From Bacilli bacterium (GTDB lineage Bacteria > Bacillota_I > Bacilli_A > RFN20 > CAG-826): 64,000 nucleotides of DNA. This document shows positions 1 through 8,571 of this stretch, in pieces (position 1 is the stretch's first letter; each line of letters starts with the position of its first letter). The notes beneath the pieces were generated by a model, which was not told the origin of the DNA, made no database searches, and saw only the letters and a list, made by a program, of their open reading frames with translations. The stretch is taken from NCBI GenBank assembly GCA_024408335.1, contig JAKSVB010000004.1, positions 52,344-116,343 of the forward strand, written 5' to 3'. The translations under genes and the position numbers were made by a program.

Positions 1-396
1 TCTAACAATTCTGCCATTGCCAGTATGTTTATTATCATTTGAATCAGAATCATTTTTTTCTTTGTCTGTAACGCTTCCCGTCAATAGATATTGACCAAAG
101 CCACCAGTTTTATCTACCTCATATTTTATTTGGTCCCAAAGAAATGACACATGTTGCCATTCATCGATCAAAATAGGTTTTGGACCGAAATTTAAAAAAG
201 TCGAAGGAGACACTTTTGCTAATTCGATGTAGCCATTCCTAGTGTCTATCGGCATTAGATCGATAACTGTTTTTGCGTATCTGGCTACAGTTGTAGATTT
301 ACCACACCATTTAGGGCCCACAACAACAACGGCGCCTTTGCTCTTCAAAGAAAAATCCAAAATATCGTCAAATATTCTAGGCATGTATTCATTCAT
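1..396 (-). CDS. AAA ATPase, DUF4143-type (partial, N-terminal part)
   Basis: The 132 visible codons start at ATG 394-396, after a good ribosome site (AGGGGGA), and run off the left edge. Walker A is GPKWCGKST at about residues 27-35 and the Walker B-like strand is PILIDEW at about residues 74-80. A following LLTGS resembles the sensor region of this family. Such proteins pair an AAA domain with a C-terminal DUF4143 nuclease-like domain; here that part lies outside the window. The cellular role of the family is unknown. A five-unit 23-bp repeat lies 63 bp upstream of the start. It is one of three ATPases of this general class in the window. Confidence 0.85.
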   Translation of the reverse strand, partial: MNEYMPRIFDDILDFSLKSKGAVVVVGPKWCGKSTTVARYAKTVIDLMPIDTRNGYIELAKVSPSTFLNFGPKPILIDEWQHVSFLWDQIKYEVDKTGGFGQYLLTGSVTDKEKNDSDSNDNKHTGNGRIVR

Positions 397-458
397 ATTC
401 TTGTCCCCCTTGATTGTTATTTTATACTCTTTTAGCGACTTTTGAAGCAAAACCGAAA

Positions 459-560
459 GTTTGTGAGGTTTTTAATCCCCAGTTTGTGAGGTTTTTAATC
501 CCTGGTTTGTGAGGTTTTTAATCCCTGGTTTGTGAGGCTCAAAACCGAAAGTTTGTGAGG
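459..560 (-). repeat. Five-unit 23-bp phased repeat upstream of the AAA ATPase
   Basis: The core GTTTGTGAGG starts at 459, 482, 505, 528 and 551, exactly 23 bp apart each time. The three inner spacers are nearly identical (TTTTTAATCCC) and the outermost ones share CAAAACCGAAA. Seen on the coding strand of the ATPase the core is CCTCACAAAC. No gene covers it. The regular phasing just upstream of a start codon suggests a multi-site operator or a protein-binding array rather than random slippage. The rest of the 397-713 gap holds only the hydA terminator. Confidence 0.85.
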
Positions 561-663
561 TTTGTGGGAAATTCTACAAGATATTGTGGTTTTTTCCGCA
601 ATATCTTGCATTTTTTCCCACTACGACTGTTTAGAAAATTTGATGACGATTTCGCTAATCCAT

Positions 664-695
664 AAGAAAAAGCCTCGTTTTTTATGACGAGGCTT
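664..695 (-). terminator. Intrinsic terminator after hydA
   Basis: On the minus strand AAGCCTCG pairs with CGAGGCTT around a 10-nt loop and is followed by a short T run. It lies about 20 bp past the hydA stop and should end the hydCBA transcript. Confidence 0.85.
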
Positions 696-713
696 AATTG
701 TTTGTTCAAAGGA

Positions 714-2477
714 TTATCTGAATCTCTCTTTTGAAGCGTATGTGGTGTGAAGGAGTTCGTGTGCCTTGTGAGAATTTGGTTCACCAAGATAATCTTCGTA
801 GAGCTTGATGATTTGTGGGTTCTTGTGAGAAACACGGAGTGCCTTGCCTTCATCTTCGGTATAGAGGGCGTTAGCTCTCTTTGCCTTATATGTGTCAAGG
901 ATGTCACTACCTTCGTTTGGAAGGAAGCATGGCTTGACATATGGTTGACCACCACCAGCGATACATCCGCCTGGGCAACCCATGATTTCGATGAAGGTAT
1001 ATGGGCTCTTGCCTTCTTTGATTTGGTCAAGGAGGACTTTAGCGTTCTTCATGCCATGGGCGATAGCAACTTTGACTTCGGTACCTGCTAAGTTGTAGCT
1101 TGCTTCTTTGATGCCTTCGAATCCACGGACTTCTTTAAGTGCAGCTGGTTCGATTTCATTTCCAGTAAGCTTCCAAGCAGCAGTTCTAAGAGCGGCTTCC
1201 ATAACACCGCCTGTGACACCGAAGATAACGCCTGCGCCGGTGTATTCACCAACGATATCGTTATCGAATTCTTCGTCTGGGAGTTTATTAAAGACGATAC
1301 CTGAACGCTTGATGAGTTTTGCGAGTTCTCTTGTTGTAAGGACTGCATCAACGTCTTTCATGCCGTTCTTTTGGAGTTGCTCACGTTCCTTTTCTGCTTT
1401 CTTAGCAGTACAAGGCATGATGGAAACAACGAACATGTTCTTTGGATCGATGCCGTTTTTCTCTGCGTAGTAGCTCTTAAGGATTGCACCCATCATTTGG
1501 TGAGGGGATTTGCAGCTTGAGACGTGATCAAGGAGATCTCCATAGTAGTATTCAGCGTAGTTGATCCAACCAGGTGAGCAAGATGTGATCATTGGGAGGA
1601 CTCCACCGTTTTGGACTCTATTTAAGAGTTCGGTTGCTTCTTCCATGATTGTAAGGTCTGCAGCGAAGTTGGTATCGAAGACTTTGTTGAAGCCAAGTCT
1701 TCTTAAGGCTGCGACCATCTTGCCAGTGACAAGGGTTCCGATTGGCATGCCGAATTCTTCACCAAGAGCAGCGCGAACTGCAGGAGCAGTTTGAACGACG
1801 ACAAATTTGCCTTCTTTCATTGCTTGGTCGACTTTGTCGATTTCGCTGACTTCTGCTAAAGCGCCTGTAGGACAGACGGTGATACATTGGCCACAGAGAA
1901 GACATGGTGATTTGGAAAGGCTTAGGTTACCAGCTGGAGCGACAACGGTTGCAAAGCCTCTATTTTCGAATCCTAAGACTGAAAGGCCATGGGCGCTCTT
2001 ACATCTAGCGATGCAGCGTCCACAAAGGATGCACTTTGAAGAATCTCTTGAGATTGAAGGAGTGAGCTTATCAATTGTGACAGGAGTCCTGACACCTTCG
2101 TACATGCCTTCACGAGCACCAACGACGTGGGCGACGTGAAGAAGTTCGCAGTGTCCGTTCTTCTCACATTGTTGACAGTATTTGTTGTGGTTGGAGAGAA
2201 GGAGTTCAACTGATGCTCTTCTTGCAGAGTTAGCCTTTTGAGAAGAGATAGTGATTTCCATACCTTCAGCGACTGGATAGACACATGAAGCGACTAAGCC
2301 TCTAGCACCTTTGACTTCGACAAGACAAACACGGCAAGAACCATTTGAGCACTCGCCATGGTTATATGAACAAAGTGAAGGAATCTCGTAACCGCATTCT
2401 TTTGCGGCTTCGAGGATGGTAAGACCGGATTCGACTTGGAATGGGAATCCTTCGATTTTGATATTAACTTTTGCCAT
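714..2477 (-). CDS. hydA: NAD(P)-linked [FeFe]-hydrogenase catalytic subunit HydA
   Basis: This is the catalytic subunit of a cytoplasmic multimeric hydrogenase that makes H2 from NADH (with ferredoxin in bifurcating members). Counting from the upstream ATG at 2483: a [2Fe-2S] domain (Cys38, 50, 53, 67), a His-Cys [4Fe-4S] site (His99, Cys103, 106, 112), two ferredoxin motifs (Cys151-161 and 194-204), then the H-cluster signatures TSCSPGW (Cys302), MPCTAKK (Cys358) and MGCPGGC (Cys503, 507). A C-terminal small-subunit-like helix region follows. Two ATGs lie 6 bp apart. AGGAGG sits 8 bp before the second (2477) but only 2 bp before the first, so 2477 is chosen. It is last in the operon after hydC and hydB. 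Confidence 0.95.
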   Translation of the reverse strand: MAKVNIKIEGFPFQVESGLTILEAAKECGYEIPSLCSYNHGECSNGSCRVCLVEVKGARGLVASCVYPVAEGMEITISSQKANSARRASVELLLSNHNKYCQQCEKNGHCELLHVAHVVGAREGMYEGVRTPVTIDKLTPSISRDSSKCILCGRCIARCKSAHGLSVLGFENRGFATVVAPAGNLSLSKSPCLLCGQCITVCPTGALAEVSEIDKVDQAMKEGKFVVVQTAPAVRAALGEEFGMPIGTLVTGKMVAALRRLGFNKVFDTNFAADLTIMEEATELLNRVQNGGVLPMITSCSPGWINYAEYYYGDLLDHVSSCKSPHQMMGAILKSYYAEKNGIDPKNMFVVSIMPCTAKKAEKEREQLQKNGMKDVDAVLTTRELAKLIKRSGIVFNKLPDEEFDNDIVGEYTGAGVIFGVTGGVMEAALRTAAWKLTGNEIEPAALKEVRGFEGIKEASYNLAGTEVKVAIAHGMKNAKVLLDQIKEGKSPYTFIEIMGCPGGCIAGGGQPYVKPCFLPNEGSDILDTYKAKRANALYTEDEGKALRVSHKNPQIIKLYEDYLGEPNSHKAHELLHTTYASKERFR

Positions 2478-2493
2478 TTTCATTTCCTCCTAA

Positions 2494-4377
2494 TTAGTTC
2501 TTGAAGATTGCCTTGAATTTACATGAGGCAATGCAAAGACCGCACTTAACACACTTCTTAGCGTCGATCGATCTTGAAGGAAGCTTGTGGAATGGAGCGA
2601 TGTAGTCGGTCTTTTCGATGGCTGCGACAGGACATTGTCTTTCGCAAAGGCCACAACCAATACACTTATCAGGATTGATTTCATACTTCATGAGGTTCTT
2701 ACAGACGTGTGCTGGACACTTCTTATCAACGATGTGAGCGATGTATTCATCTCTGAAGTGGGAAAGGGTTGAAAGGATTGGGTTTGGAGCGGTTTGTCCA
2801 AGAGCGCAAAGTGAGTTATTTCTAACGTTTTCTGCGAGTTCTTCAAGAGCCTTGAGGTCGTCCATTGTGGCGTTGCCTTCACAGATCTTGGTTAAGTATT
2901 CGAGCATTCTCTTGGTACCGATACGGCATGGTGAGCACTTACCACATGATTCATCACAGATGAATTCCATGTAGAACTTAGCGACGTCGACCATACAGTT
3001 GTCTTCATCCATGACGATAGCGCCGCCAGAGCCCATCATTGAGCCTTTGGCAACGAGGTTATCGAAGTCGATTTCTGCATCAAGGTCAGCTTCGGTTAAG
3101 CAGCCACCTGAAGGGCCACCGGTTTGGATAGCTTTGAATTTCTTGCCATTAGGGATGCCACCGCCGATATCATAGATGAGTTCGCGGAGTGTTGTACCCA
3201 TTGGGACTTCAACGAGACCGACGTTATTGATTTTGCCACCAAGAGCGAAGACCTTTGAGCCTTTTGAACCTTCGGAGCCATGGCAAGCGAATATCTCGAA
3301 TCCGTTTCTAAGGATGTAAGGAACACATGCGAGGGTTTCAACGTTATTAACGATGGTTGGGCAGCCCCATAAACCTTTGACAGCTGGGAAAGGTGGACGA
3401 GGACGTGGCATACCACGTAAGCCTTCGATTGAATTAAGAAGTGCAGTTTCTTCGCCACAGACGAATGCACCAGCGCCTAAACGGAGGTGACCTCTGAAGT
3501 TAAAGCCTGAACCAAGGATGTTATCACCGATTAAGCCGAGTTCTTCAGCTTGTTTGATGGCGAGCTTTAATCTATTGACTGCGATTGGGTATTCAGCACG
3601 GACATAGAAGTAACCGTCTTGTGCGCCGATTGCGTAACCAGCGATCATCATACCTTCGATGACGGCAAGTGGGTTACCTTCAAGGATGGAACGATCCATG
3701 AATGCGCCTGGGTCGCCTTCATCACCATTACAGACAACATATTTTTGTCCTTCTGGTTGAGCGAATGCGAATTGCCATTTTCTTCCAGTAGGGAAGCCAC
3801 CGCCTCCACGACCACGGAGTCCTGAATTAAGAACTTCATTGATGACTTCTTGTCTATCCATCTTAAGAGCCTTAGCTAAGCCTTGGAAAGCGCCGGCACC
3901 GATGGATTCACGAATATCTTCTGGGTTGATTGAACCACAACCGTGAAGAGCGATACGGATTTGTTTTTTGTAGAAGTTGATGTCTTCTTGTTTGGTGACC
4001 TTTTGTCTTGTTGCTGGATCGACATAGAGAAGTCTTTCGACGACTTCGCCTTCGATTAAATCGCTTTGGACGATTTCATCGACATCATCAAGGCTAACCA
4101 TACGGTAAAGAGTGTCTTCTGGGTAGATCTTGACGAAAGGTCCTTGTGAACAGAAACCAAAGCAACCGACTAAGTTGACTGTGACCTTATCTTGAAGACC
4201 GTTCTTTTCGATGAGCTTTTCGAACTTGGCTTTGATTTCTTTTGAATTTGATGAAAGGCAGCCTGTGCCACCGCAAAGGACAACGTGTCTTTTGCCATCA
4301 GCACCAGTGTACTTGGTATCAAGAAGTGCGGTGCATTCCTTGCTCATGGTGAGTAATTCTTCGTAACTCTTAATCAT
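2494..4377 (-). CDS. hydB: [FeFe]-hydrogenase NADH-binding subunit HydB (NuoF-like)
   Basis: 627 aa. The N-terminal 120 residues form a thioredoxin-like [2Fe-2S] domain (CGGTGCLSS and CFGFCSQGP). The centre is the NuoF-type FMN/NADH module with the glycine-rich GRGGGGFPTG and the GDEGDPGAF segments. A [4Fe-4S] site follows (CGKCSPCRIG), then a C-terminal pair of ferredoxin clusters (CIGCGLCERQC and CVKCGLCIASC). It takes electrons from NADH and passes them to HydA. Its ATG overlaps the hydC stop by one base (TAATG), so the two are translationally coupled. The order hydC-hydB-hydA is that of known bifurcating or NADH-dependent hydrogenases. Confidence 0.95.
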   Translation of the reverse strand: MIKSYEELLTMSKECTALLDTKYTGADGKRHVVLCGGTGCLSSNSKEIKAKFEKLIEKNGLQDKVTVNLVGCFGFCSQGPFVKIYPEDTLYRMVSLDDVDEIVQSDLIEGEVVERLLYVDPATRQKVTKQEDINFYKKQIRIALHGCGSINPEDIRESIGAGAFQGLAKALKMDRQEVINEVLNSGLRGRGGGGFPTGRKWQFAFAQPEGQKYVVCNGDEGDPGAFMDRSILEGNPLAVIEGMMIAGYAIGAQDGYFYVRAEYPIAVNRLKLAIKQAEELGLIGDNILGSGFNFRGHLRLGAGAFVCGEETALLNSIEGLRGMPRPRPPFPAVKGLWGCPTIVNNVETLACVPYILRNGFEIFACHGSEGSKGSKVFALGGKINNVGLVEVPMGTTLRELIYDIGGGIPNGKKFKAIQTGGPSGGCLTEADLDAEIDFDNLVAKGSMMGSGGAIVMDEDNCMVDVAKFYMEFICDESCGKCSPCRIGTKRMLEYLTKICEGNATMDDLKALEELAENVRNNSLCALGQTAPNPILSTLSHFRDEYIAHIVDKKCPAHVCKNLMKYEINPDKCIGCGLCERQCPVAAIEKTDYIAPFHKLPSRSIDAKKCVKCGLCIASCKFKAIFKN

Positions 4378-4865
4378 TAGAATTGTCCCTCCATGTCTTT
4401 GTATTTCTTAATAACGCCTGAAACTGCATCAACGGTCATCTTTGGATAGACGGTGCCATTGATGGTGACGGCTGGTGCGATACCACATGCACCGATGCAA
4501 CGGAGTGCGTCGATGGTGAAGAGTCCATCTTCAGTGGTTTCACCTGGGCCAATGCCGAGGTATTCTGAGAACTTATCAACGATTTGTTGAGCGCCTTTGA
4601 CGTAGCATGCGGTGCCAAGGCAGCAACCGATGACGTATTTTCCCTTTGGCTCGAGGGAGAAGAAAGAATAGAAAGTTACGACGCCATAGATTTCAGCGAC
4701 TGAGATACCTGTTCTTTCTGAAACGATTTCTTGGACTTCGAGAGGGATATATCCATATTCCTTTTGAATGTCACTAAGAATCATCATAAGCGGAGTCTTC
4801 TCGTCAACGTATCTGTCACAGATCTCGTTGATCTTCTTGACTGCCGCCGCTTGTAAGTGGGACAT
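4377..4865 (-). CDS. hydC: [FeFe]-hydrogenase subunit HydC (NuoE-like)
   Basis: About 162 aa. A NuoE-type thioredoxin-fold [2Fe-2S] protein with cysteines in CLGTACYVKG and CIGACGIAP. The N-terminal helices and the IPLEVQE region are typical of the family. It forms the electron-transfer module with HydB. As in hydA, two ATGs are 6 bp apart (4871 and 4865). AGGAG lies 2 bp before the first and 8 bp before the second, so the second is chosen. First gene of the hydCBA operon. I could not find a convincing Rex site in the AT-rich 160 bp upstream. Confidence 0.94.
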   Translation of the reverse strand: MSHLQAAAVKKINEICDRYVDEKTPLMMILSDIQKEYGYIPLEVQEIVSERTGISVAEIYGVVTFYSFFSLEPKGKYVIGCCLGTACYVKGAQQIVDKFSEYLGIGPGETTEDGLFTIDALRCIGACGIAPAVTINGTVYPKMTVDAVSGVIKKYKDMEGQF

Positions 4866-5028
4866 TTTCATTTCTCCTATATCAAAATATGTACTTTGTT
4901 ATTTTAGCTGTTTTTTAACGAATTAAAAAAGAAGAAAGACAAAAACAATGGACAAAATTTAAGGTGGTTTTGCCAATTATTTAGTGTTGCCGACACTTTA
5001 CATTAATGTGTTGGATATCTTTTTGTTT

Positions 5029-6969
5029 TTATTTCGATTTTGTGACTCTATTTGGGTCACTTACGTAAACGTACTCGCAGTATTTGTATTTAGGATGAGA
5101 CTCAATTTGCTTCTTCATGGATTCATATATCTCATCTCTAAGCTTTTTGATTCTTTCATTTCTAGGAAGAGAGGTATCTGGATAAAAAGGGCCGTCGAAA
5201 TATGAAACGACTTTAGGCCTTTTGGAGAAGCGTCTTTTCACGTAGATATTAGTTAGAGTAAATGATGGAGCGTTTGCATCGACTGGGTAATGGAATGATT
5301 CATTACCAAAAGGCCTGATGTCAGTGTAATAAGGCCAGATATGGGCTTCAGGGTAAATCGCCACCACTTGCTTCTTATCGATGAATGTTTTGATGGATGA
5401 TTTGAAGGACTTGAAGGTCGCTAAAGAAGTAGGTACAGGGATTGCTCCAAGCATCTTGACGATTGTGCCGATTCCCTTAATGGAAATGGCGTCAGGATTA
5501 ACGATTATTTTAGCGCGTCTAGGGAAGGCATATACAGGAGGGTTATATGCATCAAGCATATAGTTCGTGTGATTCATGTATAAGAAATACCCTTGTTTCT
5601 TTGCTTCTTTAAGCACACTCTTGTTCTTCACTTTTTGAAGATACCAGACCTTCAAAATGAGATAGACAAGAGGTATCGCAATGAGATTGATGAAGAATTC
5701 CCCTACTTTGTAGAATGGGTTCTTATGAATGTATTTGTAGTTATCAGGGATTTTGATTGTTTTGATGTTCGTTCCTGCGAAATCATCATGGATTTCATCG
5801 TGATAAAAGTATGTCTTCTTGTTGCCTCTATAGTTAGCGATTGTCTCTTCTAACATATGTCTCATTTCTTCCATGCATCTAGTGTGGTCAAACTTGTCTA
5901 CGAAGCCTAAATATTCATTGCTTCTTTGCTTCTTCTCTTCTTCGTGTTCGATCCAGTAATCGATCTTTCTTGCAAGGTCTTTTGGGTCATTGAAATCGAA
6001 GAGATTCTTCTCATCGAGAGCGAAGGCTTTGGTTGCGCTTCGAGGGGAAGAATTGATGACTGGAACTAGTCCACAAGAGATTGCTTCAAGGCATGAAATG
6101 GCTTCGATCTCGATTTCTGCTGGGTGGACATATAAGTCACAGGAATTGATTGTTTCAACAAGATCTTTCCTAGAGAAGAACTTCATAAGTGGAGTGTTGA
6201 TCTTGCATTTCTTAGCAAGATTCATCACTTCTTTTTCTCTAGGGCCTTGGCCTGCAAAGATAAGCTGGATATCGTCTTTATGCTTACTCTCGGCTACCGC
6301 TTTAATTAAAAGATGATGGGATTTCTCTTTGGATATACGCCCAATGAATAGGATATTGAACTTGCCTTGGTATTCAGGCTTTCTTTCTTTGATTTCTTGT
6401 TTTTTGTATATGGAATTGACTCCATTAGATATGACGTAAGCGTTTGTCTTATGTTTGACTGTGCTTTCAAAGACATTCCTAATGAATTCAGTTGGATAGT
6501 GAATGGCGTTAACCTTACTATAGAGCTTCTTGTAATAGTTCTTATATACGAGGCGATTAACGATGGAGCAGTTCATCATCGAAAGGTGAACTGAGAAATT
6601 CTCGGCTTGGCAGTGGAATCCAGCAGTTACTGGTATTCCTTTCTTTCTTGCTAGCTTTGCAGTCTTTACGCCAAGAGGGAAAGGAATCATGACGTGAACG
6701 ATGTCCACTCCATCAAGGGCTTTAAGGATTACTTTCTTTACAGGAAGAGACAAAGTGACGTTATTCTTCTTTAAGAGATACTTCACTAAGAGTCCTAAAT
6801 AGAGATTAGGAACAACGTAGTAATCTTCTACACCTTTCTTATCTTGATCAGCACATAAGATTCTTACTTCGTCTCCCTTGCTTCTAAGATACCTAATGAG
6901 GTTCATCGCGGCGATTGTTGTGCCGTTGTTTTCTTGTCCTAAGACATCACACACTACTAATACTTTCAT
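5029..6969 (-). CDS. Glycosyltransferase family 4 - PlsC-like acyltransferase fusion
   Basis: 646 aa. Residues 1-385 are a GT-B glycosyltransferase of the GT4 type (N-terminal GQENNGTT loop; C-terminal domain with FIGRISKEK, FAGQGP and the EAISCG segment). Residues about 430-640 resemble a 1-acyl-glycerol-3-phosphate acyltransferase, with a hydrophobic helix (LIAIPLVYLILKVWYL), the block NHTNYMLDAY and the PEGT-like YPEAHIWPY. The fusion would glycosylate a lipid acceptor and acylate glycerol or sugar at the membrane, possibly for glycolipid or lipoteichoic-acid anchor synthesis (inference). The acyltransferase motif reads H-x5-D rather than the classical H-x4-D. It is divergent from the XRE regulator, and a shared operator lies between them. 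Confidence 0.85.
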   Translation of the reverse strand: MKVLVVCDVLGQENNGTTIAAMNLIRYLRSKGDEVRILCADQDKKGVEDYYVVPNLYLGLLVKYLLKKNNVTLSLPVKKVILKALDGVDIVHVMIPFPLGVKTAKLARKKGIPVTAGFHCQAENFSVHLSMMNCSIVNRLVYKNYYKKLYSKVNAIHYPTEFIRNVFESTVKHKTNAYVISNGVNSIYKKQEIKERKPEYQGKFNILFIGRISKEKSHHLLIKAVAESKHKDDIQLIFAGQGPREKEVMNLAKKCKINTPLMKFFSRKDLVETINSCDLYVHPAEIEIEAISCLEAISCGLVPVINSSPRSATKAFALDEKNLFDFNDPKDLARKIDYWIEHEEEKKQRSNEYLGFVDKFDHTRCMEEMRHMLEETIANYRGNKKTYFYHDEIHDDFAGTNIKTIKIPDNYKYIHKNPFYKVGEFFINLIAIPLVYLILKVWYLQKVKNKSVLKEAKKQGYFLYMNHTNYMLDAYNPPVYAFPRRAKIIVNPDAISIKGIGTIVKMLGAIPVPTSLATFKSFKSSIKTFIDKKQVVAIYPEAHIWPYYTDIRPFGNESFHYPVDANAPSFTLTNIYVKRRFSKRPKVVSYFDGPFYPDTSLPRNERIKKLRDEIYESMKKQIESHPKYKYCEYVYVSDPNRVTKSK

Positions 6970-7002
6970 AATTTTTCCGGCACAAATATAGTTACTCTTG
7001 TA

Positions 7003-7051
7003 GTAGAATGAAATAGGTTACCTGTAGAATAAACATAGAACGCTATTCTAC
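7003..7051. promoter_or_regulatory. Phased operator between the GT-PlsC gene and the XRE gene
   Basis: GTAGAAT occurs at 7003-7009 and 7024-7030, and its reverse complement ATTCTAC at 7045-7051. All three are exactly 21 bp apart, two turns of DNA. The first overlaps a weak minus-strand promoter (TTTCAT, 17 bp, TATATT at 6985-7013) for the fusion gene, and the last sits just before the ribosome site of the XRE gene. This fits autoregulation and cross-control by the XRE protein. Confidence 0.6.
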
Positions 7052-7073
7052 GAATCGGAGAAAAGGGATATTT

Positions 7074-7688
7074 ATGGGCAAAATAGAGGAAAACATCGCG
7101 AATAATATAGTAAATTTGAGGAAAGTTAATAACATGACTCAGTTTGATCTCGCGGGCAAATTACAGTATTCAAACAAGACTATCTCCAAATGGGAGAGAG
7201 CGGAATCGATGCCTGATATATCTGTTTTATGTGAGATTGCTGACCTCTTTAATGTCAGTGTCGACTTTTTGACGAAAGAGCATTCAGAAAAGGAATTCGA
7301 CAAGAAAGACAAAGAAGAAAAACAAGAGCTCTTAAAGAACATTCTCGTTATGACTTTATGGTCAATTGCCGCGTATTTCATTGCGACAGTGATATTTATC
7401 TATGCGCATCTTTCTAGCGCATCGTACGCCCCTTTTGCGTGGATTGCTTATATCATCGCTGCTGCCGTGTGTTGTTTCATCGTTTCTCTTTATTCGAGAA
7501 GACATGGATATGTCACTACGGGGCTAGTAGCAAATAGCCTTCTTATATGGACCGCCATCACTAGCGTATTCTGTATCACTTTGTCTCGCAGCATGGATAA
7601 CAGTTGGATGCTATTCTTAGTTGGGCTTCCAATGCAAGCCGCTTTATTCACTCAGTTCTTCATGAGACACAAGGTTCAAAAGAAATAA
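7074..7688 (+). CDS. XRE-family regulator with a C-terminal membrane domain
   Basis: 204 aa. Residues 1-70 are a Cro/C1-type helix-turn-helix (MTQFDLAGKL, YSNKTISKWE, MPDISVLCEIADLFNVS). A charged linker follows (residues 71-90), then four hydrophobic segments between about 90 and 197, so the repressor should be tethered to the membrane. Such membrane-anchored XRE proteins usually sense envelope conditions. The ligand is unknown. The ribosome site is GGAG with an A/G-rich stretch before ATG 7074. The three 21-bp-spaced GTAGAAT sites upstream are the likely operator. Confidence 0.85.
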   Translation: MGKIEENIANNIVNLRKVNNMTQFDLAGKLQYSNKTISKWERAESMPDISVLCEIADLFNVSVDFLTKEHSEKEFDKKDKEEKQELLKNILVMTLWSIAAYFIATVIFIYAHLSSASYAPFAWIAYIIAAAVCCFIVSLYSRRHGYVTTGLVANSLLIWTAITSVFCITLSRSMDNSWMLFLVGLPMQAALFTQFFMRHKVQKK

Positions 7689-7699
7689 GGACACATACA

Positions 7700-7734
7700 A
7701 AATGAGCAAACTTTGTTGGCTTGCTCATTTGCTT
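7700..7734 (+). terminator. Hairpin after the XRE gene
   Basis: AAATGAGCAA pairs perfectly with TTGCTCATTT around an 11-nt loop, 12 bp past the stop. It has only a weak T run, so it may be an inefficient terminator. Confidence 0.5.
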
Positions 7735-7754
7735 ATTCAATCACGATGACGTGG
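7733..7754. repeat. 22-bp direct repeat, left copy (duplicate of the nitroreductase 3' end)
   Basis: These 22 bp are identical to 11030-11051, the stop and last codons (VIVIE-stop) of the nitroreductase gene. The left copy is not attached to a reading frame. The pair flanks the 7755-11029 accessory genes and looks like an attachment-site or insertion duplication. No integrase is present between the copies. Confidence 0.7.
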
Positions 7755-7795
7755 TGAGAGTTTTAAGATCGGAGTTTAGTAGCTAACGCTTGTCG

Positions 7796-8152
7796 TTAAT
7801 TCCAATTAATAGAGAGATAGACTTGATTAGCTTTTTCTCCGAAAAGTGTCTCAAACCTAGCTTTGTCCTCCGAGAAATGGACGTACTCAAAGATGGATAT
7901 TACTAATACATCACCTGCATAATCGTCTTCGACATTGTAAGAAAGCCACTCAACGAAGTCAGAACATTTTTTTAGTTCTTCTGCATTTTGCGCTTCTAGT
8001 TGTTCACGAACGTAAACCATAAAAACATCTTCGACAACAATCGTAGAACCGGTGTCAATGCCCTCAAGCCAATCAGTTACAGAACTGAATAACGGCTTTA
8101 TTGCAGGCACAAGTTCAAGCAATTTTGAATTAATTTCTTTTGGTTCCATCAT
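7796..8152 (-). CDS. Immunity-like acidic protein (DUF7674-like)
   Basis: About 118 aa, small and acidic, with alternating helix and strand segments. The block STIVVEDVFMVYV followed by FVEWLSYN resembles the DUF7674 family of presumed immunity proteins; this is recall, not a search. The ATG at 8152 overlaps the stop of the upstream toxin-like gene as ATGA, giving tight translational coupling. A TTG start at 8161 is possible but has no advantage. It would bind and neutralise the toxin domain encoded just upstream (inference from layout). Confidence 0.6.
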   Translation of the reverse strand: MMEPKEINSKLLELVPAIKPLFSSVTDWLEGIDTGSTIVVEDVFMVYVREQLEAQNAEELKKCSDFVEWLSYNVEDDYAGDVLVISIFEYVHFSEDKARFETLFGEKANQVYLSINWN

Positions 8153-8571
8153 CGTTTCCAACCTTTCAATGCATTATTTAGATCGTCAATCAACATCTTA
8201 GCTATCTTTTGATCGCTAAGCGATAGATTTCCGTTCTTTAATATTTTGGAAAGAGCAGCAACTCTTTCTTTAGCTTTTGTATAGTGAGATTTCCCACGAA
8301 CAAGACTGTGAGTCTCAATTTCGTGCCTAAGCGCATCAGCCGTTCCTCCGTCACCGGTTGTCGATCCAGGCCGATATAATTCAGCAATTTGATTTTTAAG
8401 CGACTGATTTTGGGCCGAATTGTATAACTCAAACCCTTTTTGAGGCATCTTTGAGTCAGGCTTGTTGCTCGCAAATAATTGTAATTCTATTACAAACCTG
8501 CCTAAGCGACTTGACTCTCCGCCTCCTGAATGGTTGCCAACCAAATGGTATGACCTAGCCTTCATTCCCAT
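8149..8571 (-). CDS. Orphan polymorphic-toxin C-terminal domain-like protein
   Basis: About 140 aa. The N-terminal part contains the motif IELQLFA. The C-terminal 75 residues read like a toxin tip: YRPG...GDGGTADALRHE, then a SHYTKAKER segment and a final DDLNNAL helix. I recall this GDGGTADA motif from C-terminal domains of bacterial conflict toxins; the activity is unknown. AGGAG lies 8 bp before ATG 8571, which is therefore chosen. The start overlaps the end of the DUF4417 gene by 17 bp, and its stop overlaps the immunity-like gene. No signal peptide or delivery domain is present. Confidence 0.6.
   Translation of the reverse strand: MGMKARSYHLVGNHSGGGESSRLGRFVIELQLFASNKPDSKMPQKGFELYNSAQNQSLKNQIAELYRPGSTTGDGGTADALRHEIETHSLVRGKSHYTKAKERVAALSKILKNGNLSLSDQKIAKMLIDDLNNALKGWKR

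Noticed and set aside
242..445. 67-aa plus-strand frame
   Set aside because: It is the shadow of the minus-strand ATPase, which has a ribosome site and Walker motifs.
459..560. CRISPR array
   Set aside because: The units are 23 bp end to end without 30-bp unique spacers, and no cas genes are present.
539..1030. 163-aa minus-strand frame
   Set aside because: Overlaps hydA in another frame, is Ser/Thr/Lys-rich and has no ribosome site; an out-of-frame shadow.
4872..5028. Rex-binding site before hydC
   Set aside because: AT-rich with partial TTAA-type matches, but none close enough to the consensus.
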